Translations under genes and position numbers: made by a program | In this document: piece after piece, positions 33,050 to 42,641 of the stretch | How positions within the stretch are numbered: the first letter of the stretch is position 1 | Layout of the letters: each line of letters starts with the position of its first letter | Assembly (NCBI GenBank): GCA_022072225.1 | Contig: JAJVIC010000010.1 | Span: 1-64,000 of the forward strand | Source: Bacteroidia bacterium | GTDB taxonomy: Bacteria > Bacteroidota > Bacteroidia > SXHM01 | DNA: 64,000 bases | Reading direction: 5' to 3' | Notes under the pieces: generated by a model | Databases searched by the model: none | The model's input: only the letters and a program-made list of their open reading frames with translations | Told to the model about the DNA's origin: nothing

Positions 33050-35977
33050 ATGAAAAAACAAATTGAAAATTTTATTAAGCAATTAATCAAAGATGGTGTT
33101 GAGCCAGCAAAAATTGAGGCTATAACACATCTTGACGGACCTCTTTTAGTTATTGCCGGTCCTGGTTCCGGCAAAACAAAAACACTTGTCGAGCGAGTTG
33201 TATTTCTAATACTCAACGGAATTCCGGCAGAGAGTATTATGGTTGCAACTTTTACGGAGAAGGCTGCCATGGAATTGATAACACGAGTATCAAACCGTTG
33301 CTTAGAAATGGATTTGAAAGTAAATCTTAATGAAATGTATATCGGTACACTTCATTCTATCTTTCTCAGGATTTTAGAGGAGAACCGCGAGTTTACAAGG
33401 TTGAAACGTAACTACCGTTTATTAGACCAGTTTGATCAAAAATATTTATTGTTCAGAAATTTAAATGAGTATTTAGAAGTAGAAGGACAAAGTGAACTTT
33501 TAGGAACAGGGTACACCAACAGATGGCAAAAGGCGGATAATCTTGTTTACTACTTGTCAAAAGTAAATGAAGAATGCCTTGAAATTGATGAACTGAAAGC
33601 TTCGGATGATGAACGAATAAGAGCGATTGGAGAATTTGCAGATATATATAAAAGACAATTAGAGGAAGAAAATGCACTTGATTTTTCTACTATACAAACC
33701 GAAACTTTTCACCTTTTTGAAACCAGACCTGCTGCTCTGAAAAAGCTTCAAGATACAATCAGATATATAATGATTGATGAGTATCAGGACACAAACACCA
33801 TTCAGGAAAGGATTCTTCTGAAATTAGCTGCTAAGAACCAGAATATTTGTGTTGTTGGTGATGACGACCAGGGTTTATACCGTTTCAGAGGGGCTACAAT
33901 CCGCAATATTTTAGAATTCCCTTCAAATTTTAAAAAAAATAAGTGTAAACAGGTAAGATTAATTACAAACTATCGTTCTCATCCTGATATTATAAAGTTC
34001 TATAATGAATGGATGGAGGAACTTAACTGGGAACAAGGCAAATTGAAATTCCGGTATCCTAAAACTATTCAACCACGCAAGGAAAAATTTATAAAAAATC
34101 CTTCTGTTATAAAAGTTTCAAGTGATGAGGGGCTTGAAGCGTATTTTGAAGAGGTTCTGGAATTTATAAGGCATCTTGAACGAAAAAAGGTTTTAAAAGA
34201 CTATAACCAGATAGCTTTCCTTTTTAAGTCTGTTAAAAATGAAAAAGTAATTGCGTTAGCAAATTACTTGGAGCAAAATGGAATAAATGTTTTCTCACCA
34301 CGCTCCGCTTTGTTTTTTGAACGGGAAGAAATTCAGTTGCTTATGGGAGCAATCATTTTTATTTTCCCTAACTTGTTTGAAGACCTGAAATGGAATGAAG
34401 ATGCAAACCTAAAAGTCTGGGAAGATTATGAGTTGTGGAAAGATCGGTTTGCAGATGAACTGAGAAGTAACCCTGAAGAAAATAAAGCCCTACTGGATTG
34501 GTGCAGAAAGAGAGCAAAAGAGCACTTAGTGCTTAAAAGGAATACGAATTATGCTTTTACCGCTTTAATTTATCAACTGCTGGAATTTCCGCTGTTTGCT
34601 AAATACTTGAACGTAGATATGAAGGAAGGCAAGACTCAACTACGATCTGCCTACAATATAGCTCAACTAACAAAACTCTTTTTTAAGTTTGAATACCTTT
34701 ATAATATTTCGGTATTAGTGCCAAAATATCTGAAAAAAAACCTGCAGGATTTATTTAATACCTACCTGCGGTACATTATTGAGGGAGGCATTGAGGAATA
34801 TGAAGACTTTGAGGAATATGCGCCTTCAGGTTGTGTTTCTTTTATGACCATACACCAGTCAAAAGGGCTTGAATTTCCAATAGTTTTTGTTGGCTCTTTA
34901 AATTTAAATCCAAGAAAGGATCATGATGACATTGACTTAATTTTACAAAATGAATATTACTCTAAACCACCTTTTGAGCCAATAGAAGAAGTGAAGTATT
35001 TTGATTTCTGGCGATTGTTTTACACCGCCTTTTCAAGGCCACAGAATTTATTGGTGCTTACCACTTACGAACATGGTAGCCATGGTCGAAGTCCTTCAAA
35101 CTATTTCGAGAACTCCTATTCAAAAATTTTAAGTTGGAGAGATAAAAAGTTTGATGCTTCCAAACTGGTTTTAGAAACTATTAAACCAGTAAACATTAAG
35201 AAAGAATACTCATTCACTTCTCACATTTTGCTTTATGAAAACTGTCCTTTGCAGTATAAGTTCTACAAGGAATTAGAATTTATGGAGGTCCGTACAGGAG
35301 GCGTGTTAGGAGGTAGTTTGTTGCATCAGACTATTGAAGATATACATAAAGCAGTTTTGCGTGATGAGGTAATCCTGCTTACTGATAATAATATTAAAGA
35401 GTGGTTTGATACTAATTATTACTTGCTTTCAAAAAGTCAGCGTTCTTATTTGCATCAGGCGCAATTAGATTCACTTTTAAAGCAGATTTTAAGATACAGG
35501 GATAATCAGAGCGAGAAGTGGCATTTGATAAAGGAAGCTGAGGTTGATGTTTCGTTGGTGAAGGAAGAGTATATTTTAAAGGGAACGATTGATTTGATTG
35601 AAGGAGAAAACGGAACTGTTGAACTGGTAGATTTTAAATCGGGAGACAAACCTGACATTAACAGCAAGGATAAGAAAACAAAACAGGTGTTAGCTCAATA
35701 CCGCAGGCAGCTGGAGGTTTACGCTCATTTAGTGGAAGAGCGTACTTCGCAAAAAGTAAGTAAGATGCACCTTTACTACCCGAAAGAAGAAGAAGGAAGC
35801 CCTTATGTTACATTCCCTTCAAATAAAGATAATATACAACATACTATTTCTACTTTTGACGATGTTGTAAAAAAAATAGAAACAAAAAATTACGATATGA
35901 AACACATTGTCAAATCTGAAAAGCAATGCGGTGATTGCGATATGCGTTTTCATTGTAATCCTAAACAATATAAATAA
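33050..35977 (+). CDS. UvrD/Rep-like helicase fused to an Fe-S PD-(D/E)XK nuclease
   Basis: A 975-residue superfamily I ATPase: Walker A G-P-G-S-G-K-T (37-43), T-F-T-E-K-A-A-M-E-L (motif Ia), D-E-Y-Q-D-T (motif II, about 243-248), G-D-D-D-Q-G-L-Y-R-F-R-G (motif III, about 268-279), T-N-Y-R-S-H, and H-Q-S-K-G-L-E-F-P-I-V (motif V/VI region, about 603). The C terminus is an AddB/Cas4-like nuclease: a Cys in Y-E-N-C-P-L (about 730), then G-T-I-D-L-I-E and V-D-F-K-S-G (catalytic D and K, about 847-862), and a terminal C-x2-C-x5-C (about 960-969), giving four cysteines for a [4Fe-4S] cluster. It heads an operon with type III restriction-modification genes (2-bp gap to the next). Confidence 0.9.
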   Translation: MKKQIENFIKQLIKDGVEPAKIEAITHLDGPLLVIAGPGSGKTKTLVERVVFLILNGIPAESIMVATFTEKAAMELITRVSNRCLEMDLKVNLNEMYIGTLHSIFLRILEENREFTRLKRNYRLLDQFDQKYLLFRNLNEYLEVEGQSELLGTGYTNRWQKADNLVYYLSKVNEECLEIDELKASDDERIRAIGEFADIYKRQLEEENALDFSTIQTETFHLFETRPAALKKLQDTIRYIMIDEYQDTNTIQERILLKLAAKNQNICVVGDDDQGLYRFRGATIRNILEFPSNFKKNKCKQVRLITNYRSHPDIIKFYNEWMEELNWEQGKLKFRYPKTIQPRKEKFIKNPSVIKVSSDEGLEAYFEEVLEFIRHLERKKVLKDYNQIAFLFKSVKNEKVIALANYLEQNGINVFSPRSALFFEREEIQLLMGAIIFIFPNLFEDLKWNEDANLKVWEDYELWKDRFADELRSNPEENKALLDWCRKRAKEHLVLKRNTNYAFTALIYQLLEFPLFAKYLNVDMKEGKTQLRSAYNIAQLTKLFFKFEYLYNISVLVPKYLKKNLQDLFNTYLRYIIEGGIEEYEDFEEYAPSGCVSFMTIHQSKGLEFPIVFVGSLNLNPRKDHDDIDLILQNEYYSKPPFEPIEEVKYFDFWRLFYTAFSRPQNLLVLTTYEHGSHGRSPSNYFENSYSKILSWRDKKFDASKLVLETIKPVNIKKEYSFTSHILLYENCPLQYKFYKELEFMEVRTGGVLGGSLLHQTIEDIHKAVLRDEVILLTDNNIKEWFDTNYYLLSKSQRSYLHQAQLDSLLKQILRYRDNQSEKWHLIKEAEVDVSLVKEEYILKGTIDLIEGENGTVELVDFKSGDKPDINSKDKKTKQVLAQYRRQLEVYAHLVEERTSQKVSKMHLYYPKEEEGSPYVTFPSNKDNIQHTISTFDDVVKKIETKNYDMKHIVKSEKQCGDCDMRFHCNPKQYK

Positions 35978-35979
35978 AA

Positions 35980-37647
35980 ATGGCAGAGCAGGAAAAACTT
36001 GGATTGAATGTTGAACAGAAAATTAATTCGGTTGAAGAACTGAAATTTGAACCGATTAAAGGTTACCCGATGTTGAATTGGAAAGGGAAGAGACCTTTTA
36101 CATCCACTCAGTTTTACCCAGCACAGCTAAAAGAAAATCATGGGGAAGAAATAAATGGTTGGATGAATAAAATATTCTGGGGTGATAATCTCCAAGTGAT
36201 GAGCCATCTATTAAAGCATTACAGAGGACAGATTGATTTAATATATATAGACCCCCCATTTGATAGTAAAGCTGATTACAAGAAAAAAATTCAACTTAAA
36301 AGTAAAACAATAGAAAGTGATAAAACTGCTTTTGAGGAGAAACAATATACTGACATTTGGACAAATGATGAATTTCTCCAATTTATGTATGAACGTCTAA
36401 TTATTTTAAGAGAACTTTTGTCAACTAATGGAACAATTTATCTTCATTGTGATTTTCACAAGAACTATTTAATTAGAGCTATTCTTGATGAATTATTTGG
36501 GCCTACCAATTTCTTAAATGAAATCATTTGGTATTATCCCAACAAATTCAAATTTCAATTTGCTAAATCTTTCGGTGCTGATACTGAAACTATATTAGCA
36601 TATGCTAAATCAAAAGGGAATCATACACTTAATCATATTAAAGTACCTGTTAAAAACAAAATAAAACAAAATAAGGTAACATGGGATGCTGAACAAAAGA
36701 AAATGGTAACTGTGAAAGATGAAAATGGGAAAGTAGTATACTATGATGCTGAAGATAAGATTGTTGGTACTTTATGGGAAATTGCTCGTGTAAACTCTAT
36801 GGCGAAAGAAGTAACAGGTTATCCCACTCAAAAACCAGAAGAATTACTTGAAAGAATTATAACAGCAGGTTCAAACCCTGGAGATTTAATATTTGATTGT
36901 TTTATGGGTTCGGGAACTACACAAGCCGTAGCTATGAAATTAGGAAGAAAATTTATTGGTGCAGATATTAATTTAGGGGCAATACAAACAACCACAAAGC
37001 GGCTTATCAATGTCGCCAATGAATTAAAAACACAGTTACAGGAAGAACCAAAGTATACAGGTTTTCAAGTTTACAATGTAAACTACTATGATGTTTTCAG
37101 AAATCCGTTAGAAGCAAAAGACCTTTTGATAAAGGCATTGGAAATACAACCGCTGCCAAATAATGTTTTGTATGATGGAGAAAAAGACGGACGGATGGTA
37201 AAAATTATGCCTGTTAATCGTATTGCCACCCGTGCGGACCTGAATGAGCTGATTACAAATTTTGACTACAAAGAATTTGAAAAAGCAAATGATGCAAATC
37301 CCGGAAAAGCAGTTGAACATTTGCTGCTGGTTTGTATGGGACACGAAGCAGACCTTGCTGCGCAGTTGCAAAGTGCAGTACCTTATAAGTTAGATATTGA
37401 GGTGGTTGATATTTTGCGTGATAAATCAAATCTTGAATTTAAGCGCGACTCAGAAGCGGAAGTAGTAATTGAAGGCGGTAAATTGTTGATACGCGAATTC
37501 TACCCGATGAACCTGTTGCAAAAATTGTCAATACAGAAAGAAAACGTAGAAAACTGGAAGGAATTAGCAGACAGCGTAATGATTGACTTTAATTATGACG
37601 GGGCAGTTCTGGAACCTCAGATAGTAGATGTACCGGAAAAAGACTAG
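35980..37647 (+). CDS. type III restriction-modification methyltransferase subunit (Mod-like)
   Basis: A DNA N6-adenine methyltransferase of the beta type: the catalytic motif D-P-P-F is at about 91-94 (Y-I-D-P-P-F-D-S-K) and the SAM motif F-M-G-S-G-T-T follows at about 307-313, the order of type III Mod proteins. Target recognition lies between them. In type III systems Mod forms a complex with Res and defines the site. The frame ends at an amber codon (TAG, 37645-37647), but the same frame stays open for 33 more codons, so the protein may be truncated; see the next entry. It follows the helicase gene by 2 bp. Confidence 0.9.
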   Translation: MAEQEKLGLNVEQKINSVEELKFEPIKGYPMLNWKGKRPFTSTQFYPAQLKENHGEEINGWMNKIFWGDNLQVMSHLLKHYRGQIDLIYIDPPFDSKADYKKKIQLKSKTIESDKTAFEEKQYTDIWTNDEFLQFMYERLIILRELLSTNGTIYLHCDFHKNYLIRAILDELFGPTNFLNEIIWYYPNKFKFQFAKSFGADTETILAYAKSKGNHTLNHIKVPVKNKIKQNKVTWDAEQKKMVTVKDENGKVVYYDAEDKIVGTLWEIARVNSMAKEVTGYPTQKPEELLERIITAGSNPGDLIFDCFMGSGTTQAVAMKLGRKFIGADINLGAIQTTTKRLINVANELKTQLQEEPKYTGFQVYNVNYYDVFRNPLEAKDLLIKALEIQPLPNNVLYDGEKDGRMVKIMPVNRIATRADLNELITNFDYKEFEKANDANPGKAVEHLLLVCMGHEADLAAQLQSAVPYKLDIEVVDILRDKSNLEFKRDSEAEVVIEGGKLLIREFYPMNLLQKLSIQKENVENWKELADSVMIDFNYDGAVLEPQIVDVPEKD

Positions 37648-37749
37648 CTTGTAATAGGTATTTATCCGATACCTGACAAGGCAGGAACAATAAGGGTGAA
37701 AATAACGGACTTGTTGAGTGAGTCTATAGAACTAACTGTAAAAAACTAA
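37648..37749 (+). other. in-frame continuation of Mod after an amber codon
   Basis: After the TAG at 37645-37647 the same frame reads L-V-I-G-I-Y-P-I-P-D-K-A-G-T-I-R-V-K-I-T and then D-L-L-S-E-S-I-E-L-T-V-K-N before TAA at 37747-37749. This is fluent protein sequence, not typical of random intergenic DNA, and its end lies 7 bp before the next gene, matching the 2-6 bp gaps elsewhere in the operon. The simplest reading is a nonsense mutation or a sequencing error that removed the last 34 residues of Mod. Confidence 0.65.
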
Positions 37750-37756
37750 AACTGTA

Positions 37757-38050
37757 ATGCCAATACCTGAAGATGTAAACCCTCAAAAATTTAAAGTGAT
37801 CGATGTCTTGTTTAATCACGATGATTTTTCAATTTCAGTCGGCACATGGACACCGAACAATTCAACACAAATAGCGATGCGATGGAATGAAGGTGAAGAT
37901 GGTAACGGTTATCCCAAAGTTTTTGCCCACCCGCAATGGTTTATAATTTCAGGTGATGTGGCTCGTAGTTTGCTTCATGGGTTATTAGGTAACCCCTTAC
38001 TGACATCTGTTGAATACAATTCAGTAGTAACTGCTTTAGGAAGAATTTAA
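37757..38050 (+). CDS. unknown 97-residue protein between mod and res
   Basis: A small acidic soluble protein. Visible segments are K-V-I-D-V-L-F-N-H-D-D-F-S-I-S-V-G-T-W, then M-R-W-N-E-G-E-D-G-N-G-Y-P-K and H-P-Q-W-F-I-I near the middle, and a helical end. The strand-rich front with two W-containing turns suggests a compact beta fold. I do not recognise a named family. Its place between mod and res, with 5-7 bp gaps, suggests an accessory or control factor of the restriction system. Confidence 0.75.
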   Translation: MPIPEDVNPQKFKVIDVLFNHDDFSISVGTWTPNNSTQIAMRWNEGEDGNGYPKVFAHPQWFIISGDVARSLLHGLLGNPLLTSVEYNSVVTALGRI

Positions 38051-38054
38051 AACT

Positions 38055-40679
38055 ATGGCAAAGAAAAACCAGCAGATAGATTTTCCTTTTTATACATACC
38101 TGAACCTCTTCCTAAGCCAGGAAAGAAAGAAAATCTACTCTTCATATAATCAACTCACCCGCAAATTCCTTAACTTCAATAACCCTGAAAATGCAACAGC
38201 TTTTTTGAGGAGGCCTCAGTTTGAAGCATTGGAGATGTATGTGTTCTTAAAGGAATTCTGCAACAACAAGTATCTCTATGAAATATTTGAAGATTGGTTT
38301 AAAAAACAGAACCAATTTGAAGGAAGACAAGAAGCAGGAATAGATGCTGCTACCGGGCAGGGTCAACTATTTTCTCCGTTGGAGGCCAATAATCAAGAAG
38401 ACATAAAAAAGTTTGAAGAGATTTTCAAACAGATAAAGTCATTTCAGCAAATATATCCTAACTACATCTTTGCTTTGACAATGGGCCTCGGAAAGACTGT
38501 GCTGATGGCAACTTCAATTTTTTACGAATTTCTTCTCGCAAATAAATATCCCAAGGATGAACGTTATTGTCATAACGCTCTTGTTTTTGCACCTGATAAG
38601 ACCGTGCTCCAGTCACTAAAAGAAATTGAAACATTCAATAAAACCAAGGTTGTTCCCCCTGAATATGTTAACTGGCTTGAAACAAATATTAAGTTCTTTT
38701 TTCTGGACGAAACAGGGGATGCACTTAACACAATAGAAAATTCGAGCTACAACATTGTAATTTCAAACACTCAAAAAATCATACTTAAAAAACAGCACAA
38801 AGAAAAAACACCTTCTCAGGCGCTGTTTGCAGATCATGGAACTTCGTACAAAGCGAAGTCACTTAATAAAGACTACGAAGATTTATATGGTTTTGAAATT
38901 GACACAGATGCTGAACTAACAACGAACCAACGTTTTGCAAAACTCACACGCCTGAAACAGCTGGGGATTTACGTTGATGAAGCACATCACGTATTTGGCA
39001 ACGCACTTGCACAAGACTTCGGATTAAAATCATCATCTACCTCACTGCGTGTTACCATTAATGAACTTGCGGAAAACCTCAAAGAAGCGGGCACTGCCGT
39101 TGTCGGATGCTATAACTATACAGGAACACCTTACGTTGGCAGCAGACTTTTACCGGAAGTGGTTTACGCTTACGGCTTGCGCGAAGCAATTGAGAACAGG
39201 TATTTAAAAAGAGTAGAAATAGAGGCCTTTGAGAATATAAAAGACCAGACACTCGCATTTGTAAGGCTTGCGATAACTAAGTTTTGGAAAGAGAACAATG
39301 GCAAACGGTTTGAAAACATGTTACCTAAGATGGCTTTTTTCGCTTCCAATATTGAAGAGTTACAAACGGAATTACGCCCGGCAGTAGAGCAAATACTTTC
39401 TGAAATGAATATTCCTACTTCCAAAATATTAGTGAACGTAGGAGATAGCACAATAACAACAAATGATGATTTGCGTGAGTTCAAGAACTTAGATACACCG
39501 GCATCTGATAAACAATTCATACTGCTTGTAAATAAAGGAAAAGAAGGATGGAACTGCCGTTCACTATTCAGTGTAGCTCTCCATCGTGAACCTAAGTCAA
39601 AAGTTTTTGTTTTACAGGCAACCATGCGCTGTTTGCGCTCAATAGGACCTAATCAGGAAACAGGTTTGGTTTTTCTATCAGATGAGAATATTAAAATACT
39701 AAATTCAGAACTTCAGGAGAACTTTAAAATCTCTGTTGATGATCTTACCAGTGCAGCTGCTAAGACTATAGATGTGGATGTTCACCTTTTACCTCCTCCT
39801 ATAAAAATAAAACTTAAAAAGGTAAGGAAACTTCATCAGCTGAAAGAAAAGAAACTGAATACCAGCGTTGATTTTGAAATAGAAAAGGCACCGATAGACC
39901 AATATAAAATTATCGGTACAAAGAGAAGTATTTATGATGTTTCGAGGAAGATTAGTGGGGAAAAGGACTATTCCGAATTTAAAATTAAAAGAGAATTTTC
40001 GCAATACACTTTAGCAGCTGAAATAGCACGCTATCTTAATCTCTCTCCGATAAGAATTAAAAAAATACTAACTGATTCAAACGAGGGGATTGATAAACTT
40101 GTTAAAAAAGTAAACGAGTTTAATGAACTACTTTACGATTGGATAATTCCTAAACTGTTTAACGAGTTATACGAATTAGAGTCTTTTGAAAAGAAAGAAG
40201 AAGTAGAACTTGAACTCGTAAAAGAACCCAAGGAGGGAAACTGTTATAAAGTTAAAGTGAAACCAGCGTTATTGGCTGCTTTATCATCAGATAAGTTTTC
40301 AGGTTTTAAGAGTAAGTCTTTTCATCTTGATAACTATTGTTTTGATAGTCAACCTGAGAATCATTTATTCTGGACACTACTACATGATGATAAAATCGAT
40401 AAAGTTTGGTTTACCGGTATGCTTACTCATGGCCAAACAGATTTTTATATAAACTATATTGACCCGTTGTCTCATACAGTACGCAGCTACTATCCCGACT
40501 TTTTAGTTAAATTGAAAGATGATTCATTTGTAATAGTGGAAGTAAAAGGTGATAATATGATTGACGATGATGTTGTGAGAGCGAAAGCTGATTATGCAAA
40601 TCAACTTGCCGTTGCTAGTAGTATGACATATAAAATGATCAAAGGATCTGAAGCAATGAACGGAACGGGTATTAACTAA
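38055..40679 (+). CDS. type III restriction endonuclease subunit (Res-like)
   Basis: The 874-residue product has a superfamily II helicase core: Walker A in L-T-M-G-L-G-K-T-V-L (about 140-149), the DEAH box in Y-V-D-E-A-H-H-V-F (about 306-314), the S-x-T-like Y-T-G-T-P-Y-V-G (about 355), and motif VI in Q-A-T-M-R-C-L-R (about 523). A C-terminal nuclease follows with P-D-F at about 815 and E-V-K at about 829-831, the D...ExK arrangement of Res. This subunit translocates or switches along DNA and cuts after meeting another complex. It lies 4 bp after the 97-residue gene, 5 bp before the first glycosylase-like gene. Confidence 0.9.
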   Translation: MAKKNQQIDFPFYTYLNLFLSQERKKIYSSYNQLTRKFLNFNNPENATAFLRRPQFEALEMYVFLKEFCNNKYLYEIFEDWFKKQNQFEGRQEAGIDAATGQGQLFSPLEANNQEDIKKFEEIFKQIKSFQQIYPNYIFALTMGLGKTVLMATSIFYEFLLANKYPKDERYCHNALVFAPDKTVLQSLKEIETFNKTKVVPPEYVNWLETNIKFFFLDETGDALNTIENSSYNIVISNTQKIILKKQHKEKTPSQALFADHGTSYKAKSLNKDYEDLYGFEIDTDAELTTNQRFAKLTRLKQLGIYVDEAHHVFGNALAQDFGLKSSSTSLRVTINELAENLKEAGTAVVGCYNYTGTPYVGSRLLPEVVYAYGLREAIENRYLKRVEIEAFENIKDQTLAFVRLAITKFWKENNGKRFENMLPKMAFFASNIEELQTELRPAVEQILSEMNIPTSKILVNVGDSTITTNDDLREFKNLDTPASDKQFILLVNKGKEGWNCRSLFSVALHREPKSKVFVLQATMRCLRSIGPNQETGLVFLSDENIKILNSELQENFKISVDDLTSAAAKTIDVDVHLLPPPIKIKLKKVRKLHQLKEKKLNTSVDFEIEKAPIDQYKIIGTKRSIYDVSRKISGEKDYSEFKIKREFSQYTLAAEIARYLNLSPIRIKKILTDSNEGIDKLVKKVNEFNELLYDWIIPKLFNELYELESFEKKEEVELELVKEPKEGNCYKVKVKPALLAALSSDKFSGFKSKSFHLDNYCFDSQPENHLFWTLLHDDKIDKVWFTGMLTHGQTDFYINYIDPLSHTVRSYYPDFLVKLKDDSFVIVEVKGDNMIDDDVVRAKADYANQLAVASSMTYKMIKGSEAMNGTGIN

Positions 40680-40684
40680 TTAAT

Positions 40685-41308
40685 ATGTGGCAAAAAAGTG
40701 ATACATATACAGTTGAAACGCATCCTTTTGAAACTTTCATTCCTGCTGCTGCAACGCATTTAATCATTGGGACCTTTCCAACTCATCAACAAAATTTCAC
40801 TTTCAATTTCTACTATTCAGGTGAAAATAATAATTTCTGGAAAATAATAGAAGAAGTGTTTAACCATAAATTTAAACACTCCGATGGTGATGCAGCTGTG
40901 GAGGAAAGAAAGAAGTTTTTGACAAACAAAAGGGTAGGAATAACAGATATGATTATAAAATGTTATAGAAGGAATAATAAATCAACAGATGAAAACCTGT
41001 TTCCAATTATTCTGCAAGATGTTTTCTCAATTATTGATAATCATAAAGAAATTACAACTTTAGTTCTGACAAGCAGGACTGAAGTTTTTGGTGCGTTGGG
41101 TCTTTTGAAAACATATTTCTTACAAAGAAATTTGGAATTTGGAAATCTTGAAAGAAGAAGTGATAAAGTTATGACAGGAAATTTTAAGAGGGAAAACAGA
41201 ATAATAGACGTAGTTGTGCCTTACTCACCGTCATACCGCCTGACCAAAAACGGGAAAACAACAAATGAAGAATTAGTTAAGATGTATAAATCCTGTTTAG
41301 TGCAGTAA
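40685..41308 (+). CDS. uracil-DNA-glycosylase-superfamily-like protein 1
   Basis: A 207-residue soluble protein resembling the UDG fold, most like families that excise uracil, hypoxanthine or mismatched bases: the first strand and active loop read H-L-I-I-G-T-F-P-T-H-Q (about 25-35), followed by Y-Y-S-G-E-N-N-N-F-W (about 43-52), like the Y-Y-x-H-P-R-N-x-F-W of deoxyinosine/mismatch glycosylases; near the end P-Y-S-P-S-Y-R (about 180) takes the place of the H-P-S loop. Catalytic residues differ from those of standard UDGs, so the substrate is open. It is the first of two such proteins in this operon. Confidence 0.7.
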   Translation: MWQKSDTYTVETHPFETFIPAAATHLIIGTFPTHQQNFTFNFYYSGENNNFWKIIEEVFNHKFKHSDGDAAVEERKKFLTNKRVGITDMIIKCYRRNNKSTDENLFPIILQDVFSIIDNHKEITTLVLTSRTEVFGALGLLKTYFLQRNLEFGNLERRSDKVMTGNFKRENRIIDVVVPYSPSYRLTKNGKTTNEELVKMYKSCLVQ

Positions 41309-41311
41309 TCA

Positions 41312-41974
41312 ATGGCGCCAGTTGCATATAAGTTTAACAATGAAGCAGAGCTGATAAGAGGACTTCATAAAGCCCAAAAGAAGGCAGACGAATTGTATTT
41401 TGATACAAGATCAACGGATGAAATTATTTCGCAAAATATTGCGGGTAACACATTCAGGGCATTCAGAATATCAAAGAATGGTAAACGGCCTTCAGTTATT
41501 TTCAAAAACTGGTGCTATAAATTTTTGATAAGAAGTAAGGGAAAGATAAAAGGGATAAGCAGTCAGAAAGAATATGACCGATTTGTATTGAATGCGACAA
41601 ACGCACTCGTCAGGCATTGGAGAAAAGAAATAGGGTATGAAGTTGGTTGGGGACGTGCAGCGAAACTATTAAATCTTGTTTTTAAACTTTTTCCATGCTG
41701 GGATGAATTAAACAGTGGCAGTAGGAAAAGGATAATAAAATACCTGCATATACCGCTTGACAGCTACTCGATATTGGGTCTGAAAAATATTGTTGATTTT
41801 CATATTCCTTCGAATGCTTCAATGGGCTGGATTAAAGATAAAAAAATGTATGAATCATTTCAAAGTGAGATAAGGGTATTTACTAAGAGGGCCAAGGTAA
41901 ATGCGATTAATTATGATATTTTAGCCTGGGATGTGGCGCATCAGCCAAATAAACAGGTTTATGGGAAGTTATAA
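41312..41974 (+). CDS. unknown 220-residue helical protein
   Basis: A basic, mostly helical protein with the segments A-L-V-R-H-W-R-K-E-I-G (about 98-108), G-R-A-A-K-L-L-N-L-V-F-K (about 115-126) and Y-L-H-I-P-L-D-S-Y-S (about 144-153). I do not recognise a family. It starts 3 bp after one glycosylase-like gene and its end overlaps the start of the other, so it is tightly coupled to both and probably works with them. Confidence 0.75.
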   Translation: MAPVAYKFNNEAELIRGLHKAQKKADELYFDTRSTDEIISQNIAGNTFRAFRISKNGKRPSVIFKNWCYKFLIRSKGKIKGISSQKEYDRFVLNATNALVRHWRKEIGYEVGWGRAAKLLNLVFKLFPCWDELNSGSRKRIIKYLHIPLDSYSILGLKNIVDFHIPSNASMGWIKDKKMYESFQSEIRVFTKRAKVNAINYDILAWDVAHQPNKQVYGKL

Positions 41975-42632
41975 AGATAGAATAAACGCAATCGGTCAGG
42001 AAATGACGACCTGCCGGCACAATTGTGATCGAATAATTAATGATCCTGAAAATGGAATTTTACCACGATGTTTATTTTTTGATGAACGGAGTTCAGACAA
42101 GAAACACCTTATTATTGCAATAGGCATCAATCCCGGAATTGCTGATGAGAAAGAGAAGATGAAGTTAAAGAAAATAGACAACTACGAAGAAGTTTGCAAA
42201 AAACTCTCTGGTTATAAAGATCATAAATACTATGAACGCTTGTCATGGTTAATTGATGACCTTGGTCATACAGGAGACATACTTTGGACTGAATTAGTGA
42301 AATGTCAAAATGCAGACAAACGTAAAAATCCTAATGTATATACCAGTGCATTCTGTTCAAGCCTTTATCTGAATAATGAAGTCAAGCAGGCTCTAAAATT
42401 TTATAAAAAGATTACACTTTTAGCAGTTGGAAAGGAAGTATATGATAAACTTATACTTATGTTTCTGGAAAATAAAATTGTAGGGGTTTATCATCCCAGA
42501 AGTTATGGTTACTTTAATCGAATGTTTGATACGTCAGATGGAAAACGTTGGCGCTTACGCAATAATTTCAAAACCGAAATTATTGAATTCATGAATTTAG
42601 CCAAAGATAGGTTTTCATTATTTAAAGGGTAG
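41961..42632 (+). CDS. uracil-DNA-glycosylase-superfamily-like protein 2 (GINPG motif)
   Basis: A 223-residue product starting at 41961 and overlapping the upstream stop by 14 bp. It has I-I-A-I-G-I-N-P-G-I-A (about 51-61); G-I-N-P-G with catalytic Asn is the motif of the Mug/TDG family, with N57 in the catalytic place. A second active-site segment may be Y-H-P-R-S-Y-G (about 177-183). An alternative start at 41931 is less likely since it would overlap the upstream gene by 44 bp. Mug/TDG enzymes remove mismatched or modified pyrimidines; here the target is unknown. Confidence 0.7.
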   Translation: MGSYKDRINAIGQEMTTCRHNCDRIINDPENGILPRCLFFDERSSDKKHLIIAIGINPGIADEKEKMKLKKIDNYEEVCKKLSGYKDHKYYERLSWLIDDLGHTGDILWTELVKCQNADKRKNPNVYTSAFCSSLYLNNEVKQALKFYKKITLLAVGKEVYDKLILMFLENKIVGVYHPRSYGYFNRMFDTSDGKRWRLRNNFKTEIIEFMNLAKDRFSLFKG

Positions 42633-42641
42633 TTGTTTTTT

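Noticed and set aside
37645-37647. Pyrrolysine at the Mod amber codon
   Set aside because: Nothing in the window points to the pyl genes and TAG ends other genes here normally.
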